Part shown: positions 1 through 10,900 of the stretch, piece after piece | How the letters are laid out: each line of letters begins with the position of its first letter | Numbering within the stretch: position 1 is the stretch's first letter | Assembly: GCA_017165825.1 (NCBI GenBank) | Contig: CM029367.1 | Location: forward strand, 9,097,723-9,161,722 | Source of the DNA: Hepsetus odoe | Taxonomy: Eukaryota > Chordata > Actinopteri > Characiformes > Hepsetidae | Length of the DNA stretch: 64,000 nucleotides | Reading direction: 5' to 3' | The notes under the pieces: model-generated | Told to the model about the DNA's origin: nothing | Database searches by the model: none | What the model saw: the letters and a program-made list of their open reading frames with translations, nothing else | Made by a program: the position numbers and the translations under genes

Positions 1-330
1 ATGATCAACCAATTTTACCAAACAGGTGCTGATGATCATCAATGTCACACGGAGGTTGAAACACAGTCATGTCTGGAACAACCTACCAGCCGAGTTCCTT
101 CAAAAACTGTGTACAAGTGTACCTAGAAGAATTGATGCTGTTTTGAAGGCAAAGGGTGGTCACAGCAAATATTGATTTGATTTAGATTTCTCTTTTGTTC
201 ATTCACTGCTTTTTGTTGATTGATGAAAATAAATGATTAACACTTCCATTTTTGAAAGCATTCTTTGTTTACAGCATTTTTTCACATCTGCCTAAAACAT
301 TTGCACAGTACTGTACATTGGGCAAATTGC
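1..330 (+). mobile_element. Tc1-like transposon, right end
   Basis: Contains the 3' end of a Tc1-type transposase reading frame (TTCCTTCAAAAACTGTGTAC, PRRIDAVLKAKGG-like) and a right terminal inverted repeat ending CAGTACTGTA. The same family recurs at about 24.0-24.7 and 25.0-25.5 kb. The left part is outside the window. Confidence 0.75.
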
Positions 331-520
331 AGAGTGAAACCAACTTTTGAACTCAAAATCTCTTTGCACTCAACTGGACAGCAGATAATTTGCAAAAATT
401 TCAAATTGTTAAAGCATTAACTCACTTCTAAACACAGACAGTTTAGATTAACATCAACATCAGTTAGGTGGATTACAGGTTCATTGAGGTCCAACATAAA
501 CCACTGTCATAAACACTGAC

Positions 521-3500
521 CTTCATCACTTCAACCTGTAGATCTTCATGAAGAGTGGGCGTCACACTGACGGCCTCCAGCACCTGACTCAGCAGTTGCT
601 TGTCTGGCACTTCTGTATCCACAGCAGCAAAATGATCCTCACAAAGGATCTTCTGCCATAGGACCATGTGGAGATGTCCAAAAAATAATCCACAAACAGT
701 AAATATTTCATATCTAAATGTATTATTTTTGTTATATACCTTTAATACACAATGCCACATAGACTTGTAGACTTGCCAAAATGTTTCACTCATTGAATTT
801 AACACATTTGTCTACACTTGTCTTATGGTGTGTTCTGTCATGTTAGATGTCATCTCATGTGTAGTACTGGAGGAGCCCTGGAGTAACGTTCTTGGGAAAT
901 GTTGTTAAATTTCACAGTGCACTGTATATATGGTTGAAATGACAACAAAAACCTACTAGACTTGATATAGTATGTAAACGTTAACATTTAAGCATTTATT
1001 CACATTTTTATACATGTTCAAGGGCCCTAAAAAAAAAAAAAAAAAAAAAAAAAAAGCAATGTGTTCAGGATACTCCTGGATCTACATGCAGACAAACTAT
1101 AATCAGAACAGAAGTGCATTATGGTGAACTTCAGAGCCTTCAAAGCCTTGCACTAGTTCAGAAATACACTGGCAGCTTAAAACTGTAGGGTGAATTTCAT
1201 CTATACTAGTTTAAAAAAAGGGATTGCTGGATTGTTTCTGAAACTAATATACACAAACCTCTCCCCTTTTCTTTATTTGCATTTTAGTGCAAGAGCTGAC
1301 TAAATAAACAAACCACGCCCTCACCTGCATTCCCAGGAGAGCTGTTTGTGCCAGCTTTGGGTTTCTTGACTCCAAGGCCAGCCGAAGTGGGTAGAGACAT
1401 CTCTCCCTGAAAGGATATACCTCAGTTAGCAGAGGGGATCAAACACAGTATCATATCTCACAGAGTAATAGCTTTTGGCAATAGCTTTTTTTGTACTGTA
1501 GGCACAGGGTCACAAAGACATATCTGCAAGTTAAATAGAGTCATACAGCATATACTTGTTTCGTACTAAAGGGCAAATTTACAGTGTGTGTTCAAAGCAC
1601 TAGAGTGCTAGCTGATAATATGGAAAACAGCATCTTTCAGTAGGTCAGTAGATCTTAGATCAAATATTCATGTTTCGCTTGTTCATTCTAAAGATAAAGG
1701 CTAAATAAAGAACACTTAAATGTAGTTTGAGCTAAAATGATTCTTCAGGCTCACTCACTAGGTACCCATGTAGACTTACACATGATTCTTTTGTTTACCA
1801 AAGCTTTTGTTTAAAGGATGTCTTTGCAGTTCATGTTTCATTTTACTTCACAAAATGTTTGTCCTTATGTCTGGATGGACAATTTTGGAAAAATACGCCA
1901 AGATTTTCACTGGGAGTGATAAGGATGGACAGGATTTGTCAGAGAAGCGAGATTGTGTTGGGTTTGACATGTGTAGAGGAGAGATTAGGAGTATTTTAAG
2001 AGATGAACATTGAGGTTGGAACAGCTTAGGAGAAGAGGAAGAAGAGGTGGTTCATGGAAGCAGTGAGAGAAGACATGCAGGTGGTTGATGTGAAAAAAGA
2101 TGCAGAGGATGAGAAGAAATGGAGAATGAGGACCTGCTGACCTGCCTAAATGGAAGCAGCCGAAAGAAGAAGAAGAACTCATTAACTAAAAAGACACACA
2201 ATGGATACATTAACGTAGTTATACGTACTATGTAAAACAAGTCTCATCTGGCTAATCTAAGATATTAGATACTGGATTTATACTGGTAAAATGATATTGG
2301 TTTGCACAATCCTGACATTTAGTTTGCCAAGGCTTTATTTAAGACCAGCATTCATTCAGCTACAGGATGCCTACATAAGCCTTACATAACAAATTACGTA
2401 CATAAGCATTTCTAAAGTCTTATTCCAACGAAATAGGCATAAAGGCTGTTTTTGTTCACTTCAAGCAAGTGTTTGGACATGGATTATCTTATATGCAGGT
2501 TTACTTAACTGTACAGGCTCAAGTAGGGTGGCTTAGGAGGGTTAAATGAAGTCACATTTTAAAATTTTTAGGTAAGAACCTTTCCACTTCATATAAATTT
2601 TCACTGAGACCAGCGCTGTGAGATGTCATGAAGTTGCATTTGCATGACTCAGCAGCAAACTTTAAATTTGAAAAAATGGATACAGTCAGTGTAGTCGTGT
2701 TGACACTATATATGTATCCAACTGATTTTGAGATGAAATTCGTCATAACACTAAAACATTTTTATCCCAACTTTATCCTTAAATCCTAAATCCCAGTGTT
2801 TAGGCAGGATTAATAAATAACAAGCATTAAACCCGAGATACAGTTCTATTCCTATTCCTTTCTTTTCCACGCTGTCACCCTGTAACCATGAGAGCGATGT
2901 TAAGATGTAAGGTGTAATTTTAGAAAAAATAAGTCCACTCAAACCAGGTTTGTAAAACATTCTTGAATCTGATTACTCAGAAAGCAATTTCTTATCTTTT
3001 CTATTTCCAACTTAAAAGCTTAACCAATACCATCCAGCACCAGTCCAGTCTGCCATCATGTAAAGCAATAAAGTGACCAAAAGACTTTTTTCAATAAGCA
3101 CATTTAAAGCTTGCACTTTTCTGCAACATGAATCATAGCACACCTACACCCCTAGAGCCTAACAAACCAGATTATATTTCTGTATCTGCTGCATTTTTCT
3201 GCAGATTCCACATTTTTCCCAGCATCTCTATATGAGGCTCATAGCAGTCAGGGATGACTGAAAGCATCCTCTGATATCCTTTCAAACTGTTGCAGCCGCT
3301 TCTGAAGAGATGAAGGCAAGAGCTTGACTTCCTCTGAGGCTTTAGCTCTGACCTTGCACAGCATTGCCTGATTTTAGCTACGAGCTCGAAGAAGGAAACC
3401 TCATTAGTCACGTCAGATGAGGTGCAGGTTTAGACCAAATATGTGTGGACACTGCAGTGCTAAACTGATTTAGCCGAGTACGAGAGCTCTGCAGCAAACA

Positions 3501-5472
3501 AGCAGCTTCAGCGAGCCAACATGTGCAACACGTCACTTACCTGAGTTTAGACGGTGAAGTCTTAACCGATCCTTTCTGAGCTTCTAAGGTTTCTGTTATG
3601 AACAGAGGAGAAAAAAATAAGTAGGATTACATGAAGTAACTGTGAGCTGAATTAAATGACATCAGCCTGTCTGCTGTGCTGCGAACCTGCGAGGAACCTG
3701 CACAGGTCATTCTGACTCGACAAATAGTGCACTTGACTTGGCCAACATTTGTGGCATTTGTTTGCCCCTAGGGTCAATGTATCTTTTTAAAAATCTCTGG
3801 TCTGGCTCAGAAAAAAAGATTTCTCTAGTCTCGCTCATATAGTTTAGGAGTTACAGTGGCTGTAAAAGTGTTCTTTTTATCTTTCATTCACAAAAATACT
3901 TAATCGACCATATTCTGATGCCTGTCTCCTTGTCACTGTAACATGTAGGCACCTGATAAAGTGTGGAAGTCTTTGGCCTCATCCCAGATATGCATTTACT
4001 TTATCTAGTAACATCTACCAAACATAAAACATTCAAAGCGTGCTCAATTCCAAAGGCTGTTTCTCTGTTGGTGTTGTAAATCTGGTAACTAGGCTTTTGG
4101 CAAATTTGGCAAAAACTCCATTCCCTACATCTGAACTTTCTTTATGTGGTGTGTCAAGATCTGTAAACCAAAGGTCAAAAACATCTCTGACTCCTGCAGT
4201 GCTGCGGGACCAAATGTCAAGGAGTATTCTAAATATTGTGACGTCATTTTTCTGATTGATTTAGATTCCTTTCAAACAAGGTTTTTTTATTGAGCTCCAA
4301 AAAGTCTCATTTTTATTTCTTAACTTAATTCTTCCTTCTGCTCAGTTTAGTGAAATGTGGCCAGCAGGAGTGATTTAAAAAGCCTGGCACGGCTCTGCAC
4401 TGCTCCACGTCTCTGCATCAGTCCATCCTTAGGAAACCCTTCATGAGCTAAAAGAGATAAATGTGACCAGGTAAAAGCCTAGGGTTGCTACGGAGGTCCA
4501 TGCATTTTGGAAATGTACTTGTTTACCAGCTGAACCGCAGCGCTCAGTCTCAGTTCATCTTGAGCAGGATCTTCAGTGCGGTCTACTCAATCTCCACACC
4601 CTGGCATTAATAATTCATCCATAAACAGCTTCGCACATATTCCCTGAGCTGATGCTTTTTCAGATATTAATTCCTCTTTTATTCCTCCGAGTTTAATTGG
4701 GATGTGCAGTCAAAGTTCAGAAGCTGCTTTCTCTACACTTTAGTTGTGTAGAGAAAGCAGCTTCTGGACTTTGACAGCACATTCCAGATTTCTGGAAAGG
4801 TCTGGAAAGGTCTCTGCTTATTCTATTGATTAATTCACTATTTTATGGCAGCGCTGTTCCAGAGGAAAACAGAGCCAAAGCAGTTGGATTAACACGCAAT
4901 CCACTAAATCAAAAAGCACAGACTAAACAGCAGCCTAATGGAGATGACAGGAAGGAGTCTGCCATCTGCTTCTATTAAAATCCAGCAAGAAGGCCAAGCA
5001 GTGCATTAGTGCTGGGAGGATTGGCAGAAATGAGTGACTTCAGGAAATGTTAATGGTACACCAGGACTTTTATTCTTCCTGACAGAATAAAAGTGTTAGT
5101 GTTAATGAAGCATCCTGAAGTCATGGCACTTTTTTTTTTTTTTTATCCACATATGTTCACCCAGGTAGACATGGTGCTGCTCGGTGTTTAAATGGTTTTA
5201 TTTTTCTTTCTTTATGACGAGATCACGATACGCTCAGAAAAGAATACCGTGATTCATCGCGATACTCCGAGATATCGTCACGCCGCCCAGCCCCAGCACC
5301 GAGGTTTGTAAATAATCCGTTTTAAATCAGTAAACTGAAAAGTCGGTAAGGTCAGAGAGCTGCGACAGGTGTAAACACGACACTCACCGCAGGCGAAAGC
5401 GCAGGCGTCCCGGAGAGCCCGGTGTTTGCTGCCGGAGGCGTCTTTCTGCAGTTTGTGCAGGATTTCCTCCAT
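521..5472 (-). CDS. arfgef3: ARFGEF3 (BIG3), N-terminal part, coding exons 1-4, partial
   Basis: Start of a BIG-family ARF guanine-nucleotide exchange factor-like protein. Coding exons, in transcript order: 5388-5472, 3541-3592, 1325-1406 and 521-652. All have GT-AG borders and join in frame to give 117 residues. Exon 1 starts MEEILHKLQKDASGSK, close to mammalian BIG3. Exon 3 encodes LYPLRLALESRNPKLAQ and exon 4 ends EDLQVEVMK; both match the BIG3 N-terminal DCB region. The Sec7 and HDS regions would lie left of the window. In mammals BIG3 acts in insulin and glucagon granule formation and binds prohibitin-2 (family knowledge). Exon 1 lies in GC-rich DNA, presumably the promoter. The gene is head to head with fbxo9. 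Identification is by remembered alignment. It is separated from ARFGEF1/2 by the MEEIL start and the exon 4 sequence. Confidence 0.9.
1028..1056 (+). repeat. Poly(A) tract
   Basis: A run of more than 25 A in arfgef3 intron 3. No recognisable retroelement body was seen beside it. Confidence 0.9.
1885..2178 (+). mobile_element. RTE-type LINE, 3' fragment
   Basis: Decayed C-terminal part of an RTE reverse transcriptase gene followed by its short 3' end (GGAAGCAGCCGAAAGAAGAA). It matches, on the opposite strand, the better copies at 17.4-18.2 and 30.2-30.7 kb. It lies in arfgef3 intron 2. Confidence 0.65.
2180..3540. other. arfgef3 intron 2, remainder
   Basis: AT-rich intronic DNA between the RTE fragment and coding exon 2. 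The small open frames here show no recognisable protein and no splice-supported exon. Nothing specific was found. Confidence 0.5.
4704..4780. repeat. Long near-perfect inverted repeat (hairpin) in arfgef3 intron 1
   Basis: The left arm at 4704-4738 and right arm at 4746-4780 are reverse complements over 35 bases with two mismatches, around a 7-base loop (TTTAGTT). The core is AGAAGCTGCTTTCTCTACAC paired with GTGTAGAGAAAGCAGCTTCT. It could be a microRNA-like precursor, a tiny foldback element or replication-slippage debris. I recognise no known microRNA. Confidence 0.8.
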
Positions 5473-6240
5473 CGTGTGAGAGACGGTTTACCGGCGGAGA
5501 CTCGGACGGGCTTTAATAAACGGCGCTCTCGGGCCTCCGGGTCGGCGAGGCGTCGCTGCTGAGTTCAGAGCGGGGATGATTCACTGCCAGCGGGTGATGG
5601 AGGAGCACAGAGCCGCGCCAAACGGCCTGCTCGCCTCCATTACAGGAGAAAGCCCCGCGTTGATGCTTTAACTCGAGTCTAACCGAGCAGCCGGGCCGCC
5701 GCCGAAGACTGAAGCCCCTCCAGAACCGAGCAGCTCCTCAGACCGAGCACCTCCTCCTGACAACCTGCGGCAGCACTCTCCAGAGGAAACGCTCAACCAT
5801 CCATCAAATAAAAACCCACCGCGTCGTAAAAACACACCACCAGCATAATAACACTCAACCCTTCGTCGTTAACAAAAAATAAAAATGTTATTTATTAACG
5901 CATTTTTAGCCTGCTGAAAAAAATCATAACTCATAATAAATGTCTAATAATTACTGTTAGTCGCATTAATATTCTAACAGTGTTATTGTTATTCTTTGCT
6001 GAATGATTCACCCGAATATCGGAATGTAAACGCTGGTCAGAAGGGGCGGGGTTACCGCGGCTGCGTTCCAAACTGAAGGCAGTGCACTCGATGCTTTGCT
6101 GTATACTTTGTCTCGCTGGCTAACGAACTTCATTGGCACTCAACGCGCTTCCTGCCTCAGGACGACGCCCAGAGTCCGCTGGGATTCAGACACGGCCCAC
6201 TCGGAGGAGGGCTGTGTTCCGAATGTCGTGTAGTAGTACA
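5390..6240. promoter_or_regulatory. GC-rich promoter region of arfgef3
   Basis: The stretch upstream of the arfgef3 start codon is rich in G, C and CpG compared with the AT-rich DNA around it. It has runs such as GCCGGGCCGCCGCCGAAGAC near 5695 and GGGGCGGGG near 6045. It looks like a CpG-island promoter. No TATA box was identified and the transcription start was not located. Confidence 0.5.
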
Positions 6241-6357
6241 CTCAGGAGAGAAGGTGTAAGTGATGTTGGATTCTGTGCTACATGACGGTTGTGCCTGAGG
6301 AGAGCCGGACACAATCCCTTACTGACATGTAACTTTGATAAGCTATCTTACAGTAAG

Positions 6358-6475
6358 ATCAGGGGGCGGTTGTCGTAGGTACTGGGCTGCGGAATCAGAA
6401 GGTTGTTGGTGTGAATCCCAGACCAGTGGGTTACGCTGACGTACCCTTGACCAAAGCGCCAATGCATGTAGGCAG
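6358..6475 (+). mobile_element. SINE fragment, tRNA-derived, decayed
   Basis: Contains GTGTGAATCCCAGACCAGTG, a decayed box B region, then the CTGACGTACCCTTGACCAAAG block shared with the other SINEs in the window. The tail is missing. Confidence 0.55.
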
Positions 6476-6479
6476 CATC

Positions 6480-6960
6480 GCTCTACCACCACCATGTTTC
6501 ACTGATGACTAAGTTTAGTCCTGACATAATGGGATGCATGCCTTTCAAAAAGTTTTGGTTTCAAACCATCAGTCCATTTATTCAGATTGTTTTGGGGCAA
6601 TTGAGATTTTTTGCCAAATGTAAAATGAGGCTTAATGTTCCTTTTGCTTTTTCACTCTCCCGTGGAAACCATTTTTTGCCCGGTGTCTTTCTAATGAGGC
6701 ATTCATGAACACTAACGTCAGCTGACCTGAGACAAGCCCATGTGCCTTTGACCCACTTGCCTTGCAGGTTTACCAGGCTTATTTTAAATATACTAAATAC
6801 TTTTTAAATAAGTTTAGAAATGATGTTCTTTGGACACTGAACATGGTCAAACTACTTCTTATATGTCCTTTAGTCTGAACTTCCTTTATTTGTAGAACGA
6901 CCCAATATTAGTAACAAATGTCACTGTCACCAACGGCCTTATGAACAGCCTTCTGTCAAT
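6480..6960. other. Intergenic stretch, possible old transposon debris
   Basis: Lies between a SINE fragment and the purine tract. The part at 6485-6720 has wording like old fish DNA transposons (CACCACCATGTTTCACTG), but I cannot place it in a family. No gene was seen. Confidence 0.3.
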
Positions 6961-6999
6961 CATTTGTCAGGAATTGAGATGGTGAGACCAGCTATATCA

Positions 7000-7420
7000 T
7001 GGGCTGGAGAGGGTGGCGCTGATAAAAAAAGACAAGCAGCATAGCTGGAGGAGGCAGATGAAGAAGAAGAAGAAGGAGTAAGAGGAGGAGGATCAGATGA
7101 TGAAGAAGGAGGAGGAAGAGGTGGAACAGAAGATGATGATGAGGAAGAAAAGGAGCAGAACAAGATGTGATGGAGTAGCAGCAGCAGAAGATGATGATGA
7201 TGAAGAAAGGAGGACCAGCAGTTGATGATGAAGGAGGAGGGAGATGGGGAAGAAGTGGAAGAGCAGACGTAAAAAGATGATGAAGGTGGACCGAGAGGAG
7301 AAGGCAGAAAAGGAGCAGAACAAGATGAGGTGATATAGTGAAGGAGGAGAAGCAGCAGCAGCAGCAGAAGAAGAAGATGATGAAGAAAGGAGGAGCAGCA
7401 GAAGATGATGATGATGAAGG
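7000..7420 (+). repeat. Purine-rich GAA/GAT/GGA tract upstream of fbxo9
   Basis: About 400 bases almost free of C on the plus strand, built from irregular GAA, GAT, GGA and GCA triplets. It continues at 7670-7760 after a SINE insertion. The Ser/Leu-rich open frames on the minus strand are a by-product of the triplet composition. Confidence 0.85.
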
Positions 7421-7665
7421 AGGCAGTGGTGGCCTAGTGGTTAGGGACTAGGCCCCCAGATGGGAATGTTATGGGTTCGAATCACAGACCAGTAGGTTGT
7501 CTTGAGGAACCCTTGACCAAGTCCCCATCACTGCTCCCCAGGAGATTTCAATAGCTGCCCCCTGCTGCACAGTGTGAATGGGTGAAATGCAGATGTATCT
7601 TCTCACTGTGTGCTGTGCTGTGCTGTGCTGTGTTTCACAATGACAAGATTAGTCACTTTCAAAAA
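7421..7665 (+). mobile_element. tRNA-derived SINE
   Basis: Box A-like GGCCTAGTGG and box B GGTTCGAATCA, then CCAGTAGGTTG, a CCTTGACCAAG block, and the tail TTCACAATGACAAGATTAGT ending CACTTTCA. It is inserted in the purine tract, so target duplications cannot be read. Same family as 38972, 39187, 45420, 49302 and 63046. Confidence 0.8.
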
Positions 7666-7987
7666 TGATGATGACAATGACGAAGAAGAGGATGTGATGA
7701 CAGTAGGAGCAGCGGATAAAGAAGAAGGAGATGAAGATGACGGGGGAGGGGGTAGAGGAGACTTTTAATGTAGCTCGGGACTTTTATTTTGGAAAGTGAA
7801 CGGTTGGTTCTCGTGTTGTGTAGTAGAAGTGACCTGGCACTTCTATTCTCCTACTCTCCGTGATGGCGGCCGTGTGGCGAGCGCGTAAATTCGCCCGTTG
7901 TGTTGTCCGTTTCTCCGACCGTGATCTGTAAAAAACGTCGAGGATCGAAGTTTCAGGTCGTCAAAATAAACTCACGGATTCGCCGAT

Positions 7988-10900
7988 ATGGTAAACACTG
8001 CGCTGTCACGTTAGCATGCTAAGCTGCTAGCTATCGCATGACGTGTTGTTTTGGTCCCGCTGTGCAGAACAGGCTGTGTTTACTCGAGTATAAACCGCGG
8101 CCTCCTTTACGTTCAACACAACATGCTTTTTGGCTCTTTATAGGAGAGGACATGAGCTACCTGAGCGTTTGAGAGACGCGTGGAGCTTTTCCCCCCAGTA
8201 GTTACAGAGCCGCTGTAAACACTGCTTCACAGATTGACTTCAGTTGGAAGATCCACACAGTTTTAATTTATAAATCTGGCAGAGTTGCACGTGTTAGCCT
8301 GTTACAGGAGTATAAAACACACCTGAACAGCTGCAGATACTTCCCCAACTATGCGCAGGTCGGCCAAAACATTAAAACCACCTGCCCTGGAGCGTCCTGC
8401 TGCCAAACAGCTCTGAGACACGGACGTGCTCTGATCCAGTAGTCTAGCATTACAGTATGTCCCTTGCCACTCAGTCCTATTTCTAATAATAACAACAGTA
8501 GTAATAAACTTTTATTTAATGGAGAATTTCTGAAACTTTTAGATGCAGCTGATGGTGATTTAAGTTTTGCCACAGCAGGTAAAACAGTTGTGAATTTGAC
8601 GATTGTTTTAAAGCATTACAAAGTAATTAAAATATAAAGAAAATTTAGATTCAAAGGTTGTTATTTGAGTGAAAGATTAATGAAAAGCTTTGTTTTGTGA
8701 TGTTTTTTCAGATACAGCTTTAGATTATATGAATTCATCAACCTGTCTAGTATCAGTGCCGACCCCCAGTCCCAGTCCCAGTCCCAGTCCCAGCCGTGTT
8801 TCTGATGGTTCCCTGGGTTCCCCATTTTCTTACGACTAATTTTATGGCCTTGTCACTGTATTAGTATTAAAAAATAGTATTCGTCCTCTAGTTAATGATA
8901 GTAGACAGGCAGGATGTGAGTTTATTTAAAGGAGTTGTATCATTTGGCTCTATATATATTTATAGAAGTGTGTAACCGACAAAGCCATGGTAATTGACTC
9001 CATGTTTTCTAATAATGTGACATGTTGGAAGTATATATAGAAAACCACCTGCTTCCAACTGACTGTACACTTGATGCCACATATTCCGCCCCCTGACAGG
9101 CACCCCTTTAACAAGATAACAAGCCAACACTTTAACTAGCAGTTTTTTTATGTAATGGCTGATCAGTGTACATTTACAGTAGGATGTGCCGGTTTCTGTG
9201 TCAAACAGATGTATAGAATGTGCTGCTATATATTTTCTCTTCCTTTTGAAAGTGAATTTTCTTCCTTCACAAACAGGCTGAAAGCAACAAAAACACAGGT
9301 ACTGGTTCTATTGAAGAGGGTGATGATGAAAATTCAGAAGACTCTAATCTGCAGGTCAGTAGCCTTCAGTCATCATTATACTTTGGCATATCCTGAAGTG
9401 TTATTTTTCTAACTACATCAGGCGGTGAATATGGTGTTGATCATGATCATAATCAGAGATGGTCTGTCCGTTTGTGTTCCAGCTGGAGCTTAGTGCTTTC
9501 AGGGCTCAGTGGATGTCTGAGCTGCTGCCCAGCTCTGGTGCTAAGAAAGTCTCCAGGGCTGCTGATCTGAGAAAGAAACAGGAGCTGGCTAGAGAGGAAA
9601 AAGTAAGTATTATTTTCAGGCTAGTGTACAATATCGCAACATTTTCTGTGGAAGGTGGGAAACACTAAGCTGTAGGGAGCCCTGACAATCTTTTTATTTA
9701 TTTTTATTTTTGTACCTCATTTTATTGAAACCATGTTCAGTATTCTGGCAGTGTTAAAATGTTAAAAGTTAAAATTACTGAACCATTGTTTTATTGGTCG
9801 TGCATGGTTTCTCTGCAGGCCCGAGAGCTGTTTCTCAAGGCTGTAGAGGAGGAACAAAATGGAGCTTTTTATGAAGGTATTTTGTCCTTTTTACAGTGAA
9901 CAACAGCAAAAATAGTTGCATTTAAAGGGTGGATTGACTTGGAAATGTAACTGCATATTTTGATGTTGCAGCCATCAAGTACTATAAGAGTGCAATGCAG
10001 CTTGTACCAGACATTGAGTTTAAGATCAACTACAACAGATCTCCTGATCCAGATAGAGTTGGCGGGAGCTAGTAAGTCCGCTGGGCAGTACATGTCATAC
10101 TTGTACATGTAACCAGGTACACTGCTTGTACTTGGTAGTGTGGATGTTCCTTAAAATAAGTGCAGTGTGAAAACAGCAGTAAAATTAGACTTTCAAAACA
10201 GCATTGAAGAGTTTTATTAAACATGGGTGCGAATGTGTTCCCCCTTTGAAGGGTAGATAAGGCTTCCCTTAGATTTCCTGAAATATGACTGACTTTTGTT
10301 GAAATTACTTTTTTTTTTATTTTTTCTGGCAATAATTCTCATGTTTCAGAAAGTTTCTTTCTCTTTCCCCCTCTTGCTCTTTCTTTTCTATATTTCTGTA
10401 TCTCTCCAAGCCTGGAGGAGAATGAAAATGAGATAGATGATCTCCTAACGTACTTCCAGCAGCAGCTGACTGTTGAGCACTCCTCTCAGAAGATCTGTGA
10501 GCCTGCGGTGGAAACATCTCAAGTGCATATTTCAGGTGATGCAAAAAATTCAGATATAAGCCCTGTTTGTGATCATGAGACAAGCATTGTGAAAAGAATT
10601 TGAGGACAGGCATCAGTGAGTCCCTACCCAAATAATTAGAGATGTTGTAATTGACGTGATCTTGTTCATTAATGTCTTTTATCATATCAAGTGTTATTGA
10701 TCATATTATTTTTCCATTTATATGTAATGTTTGCCTGCCTCTAAAACCACTTCAAACACTTCACTATGCCCCAGCAGGCAGGGAGTGTAATATTATCCAG
10801 TAATATCATGTTTCATTCAGAGATCTGTGATGTAAAGCTACAGCTTATGATTTTTCAAAATCATTTGACCTTAATCTGCTCCTTGAATCGTTTGGTAGAT

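Noticed and set aside
3172..3411. 79-codon minus-strand open frame as an extra arfgef3 exon
   Set aside because: arfgef3 exons 2 and 3 join in frame without it, and it does not resemble BIG3.
6960..7323. Ser/Leu-rich open frames on the minus strand
   Set aside because: Composition artefact of the GAA/GAT/GGA triplet tract.
7421..7500. tRNA gene (box A and box B-like motifs)
   Set aside because: The motifs belong to the head of a tRNA-derived SINE. The cloverleaf is decayed and the same head recurs through the window.
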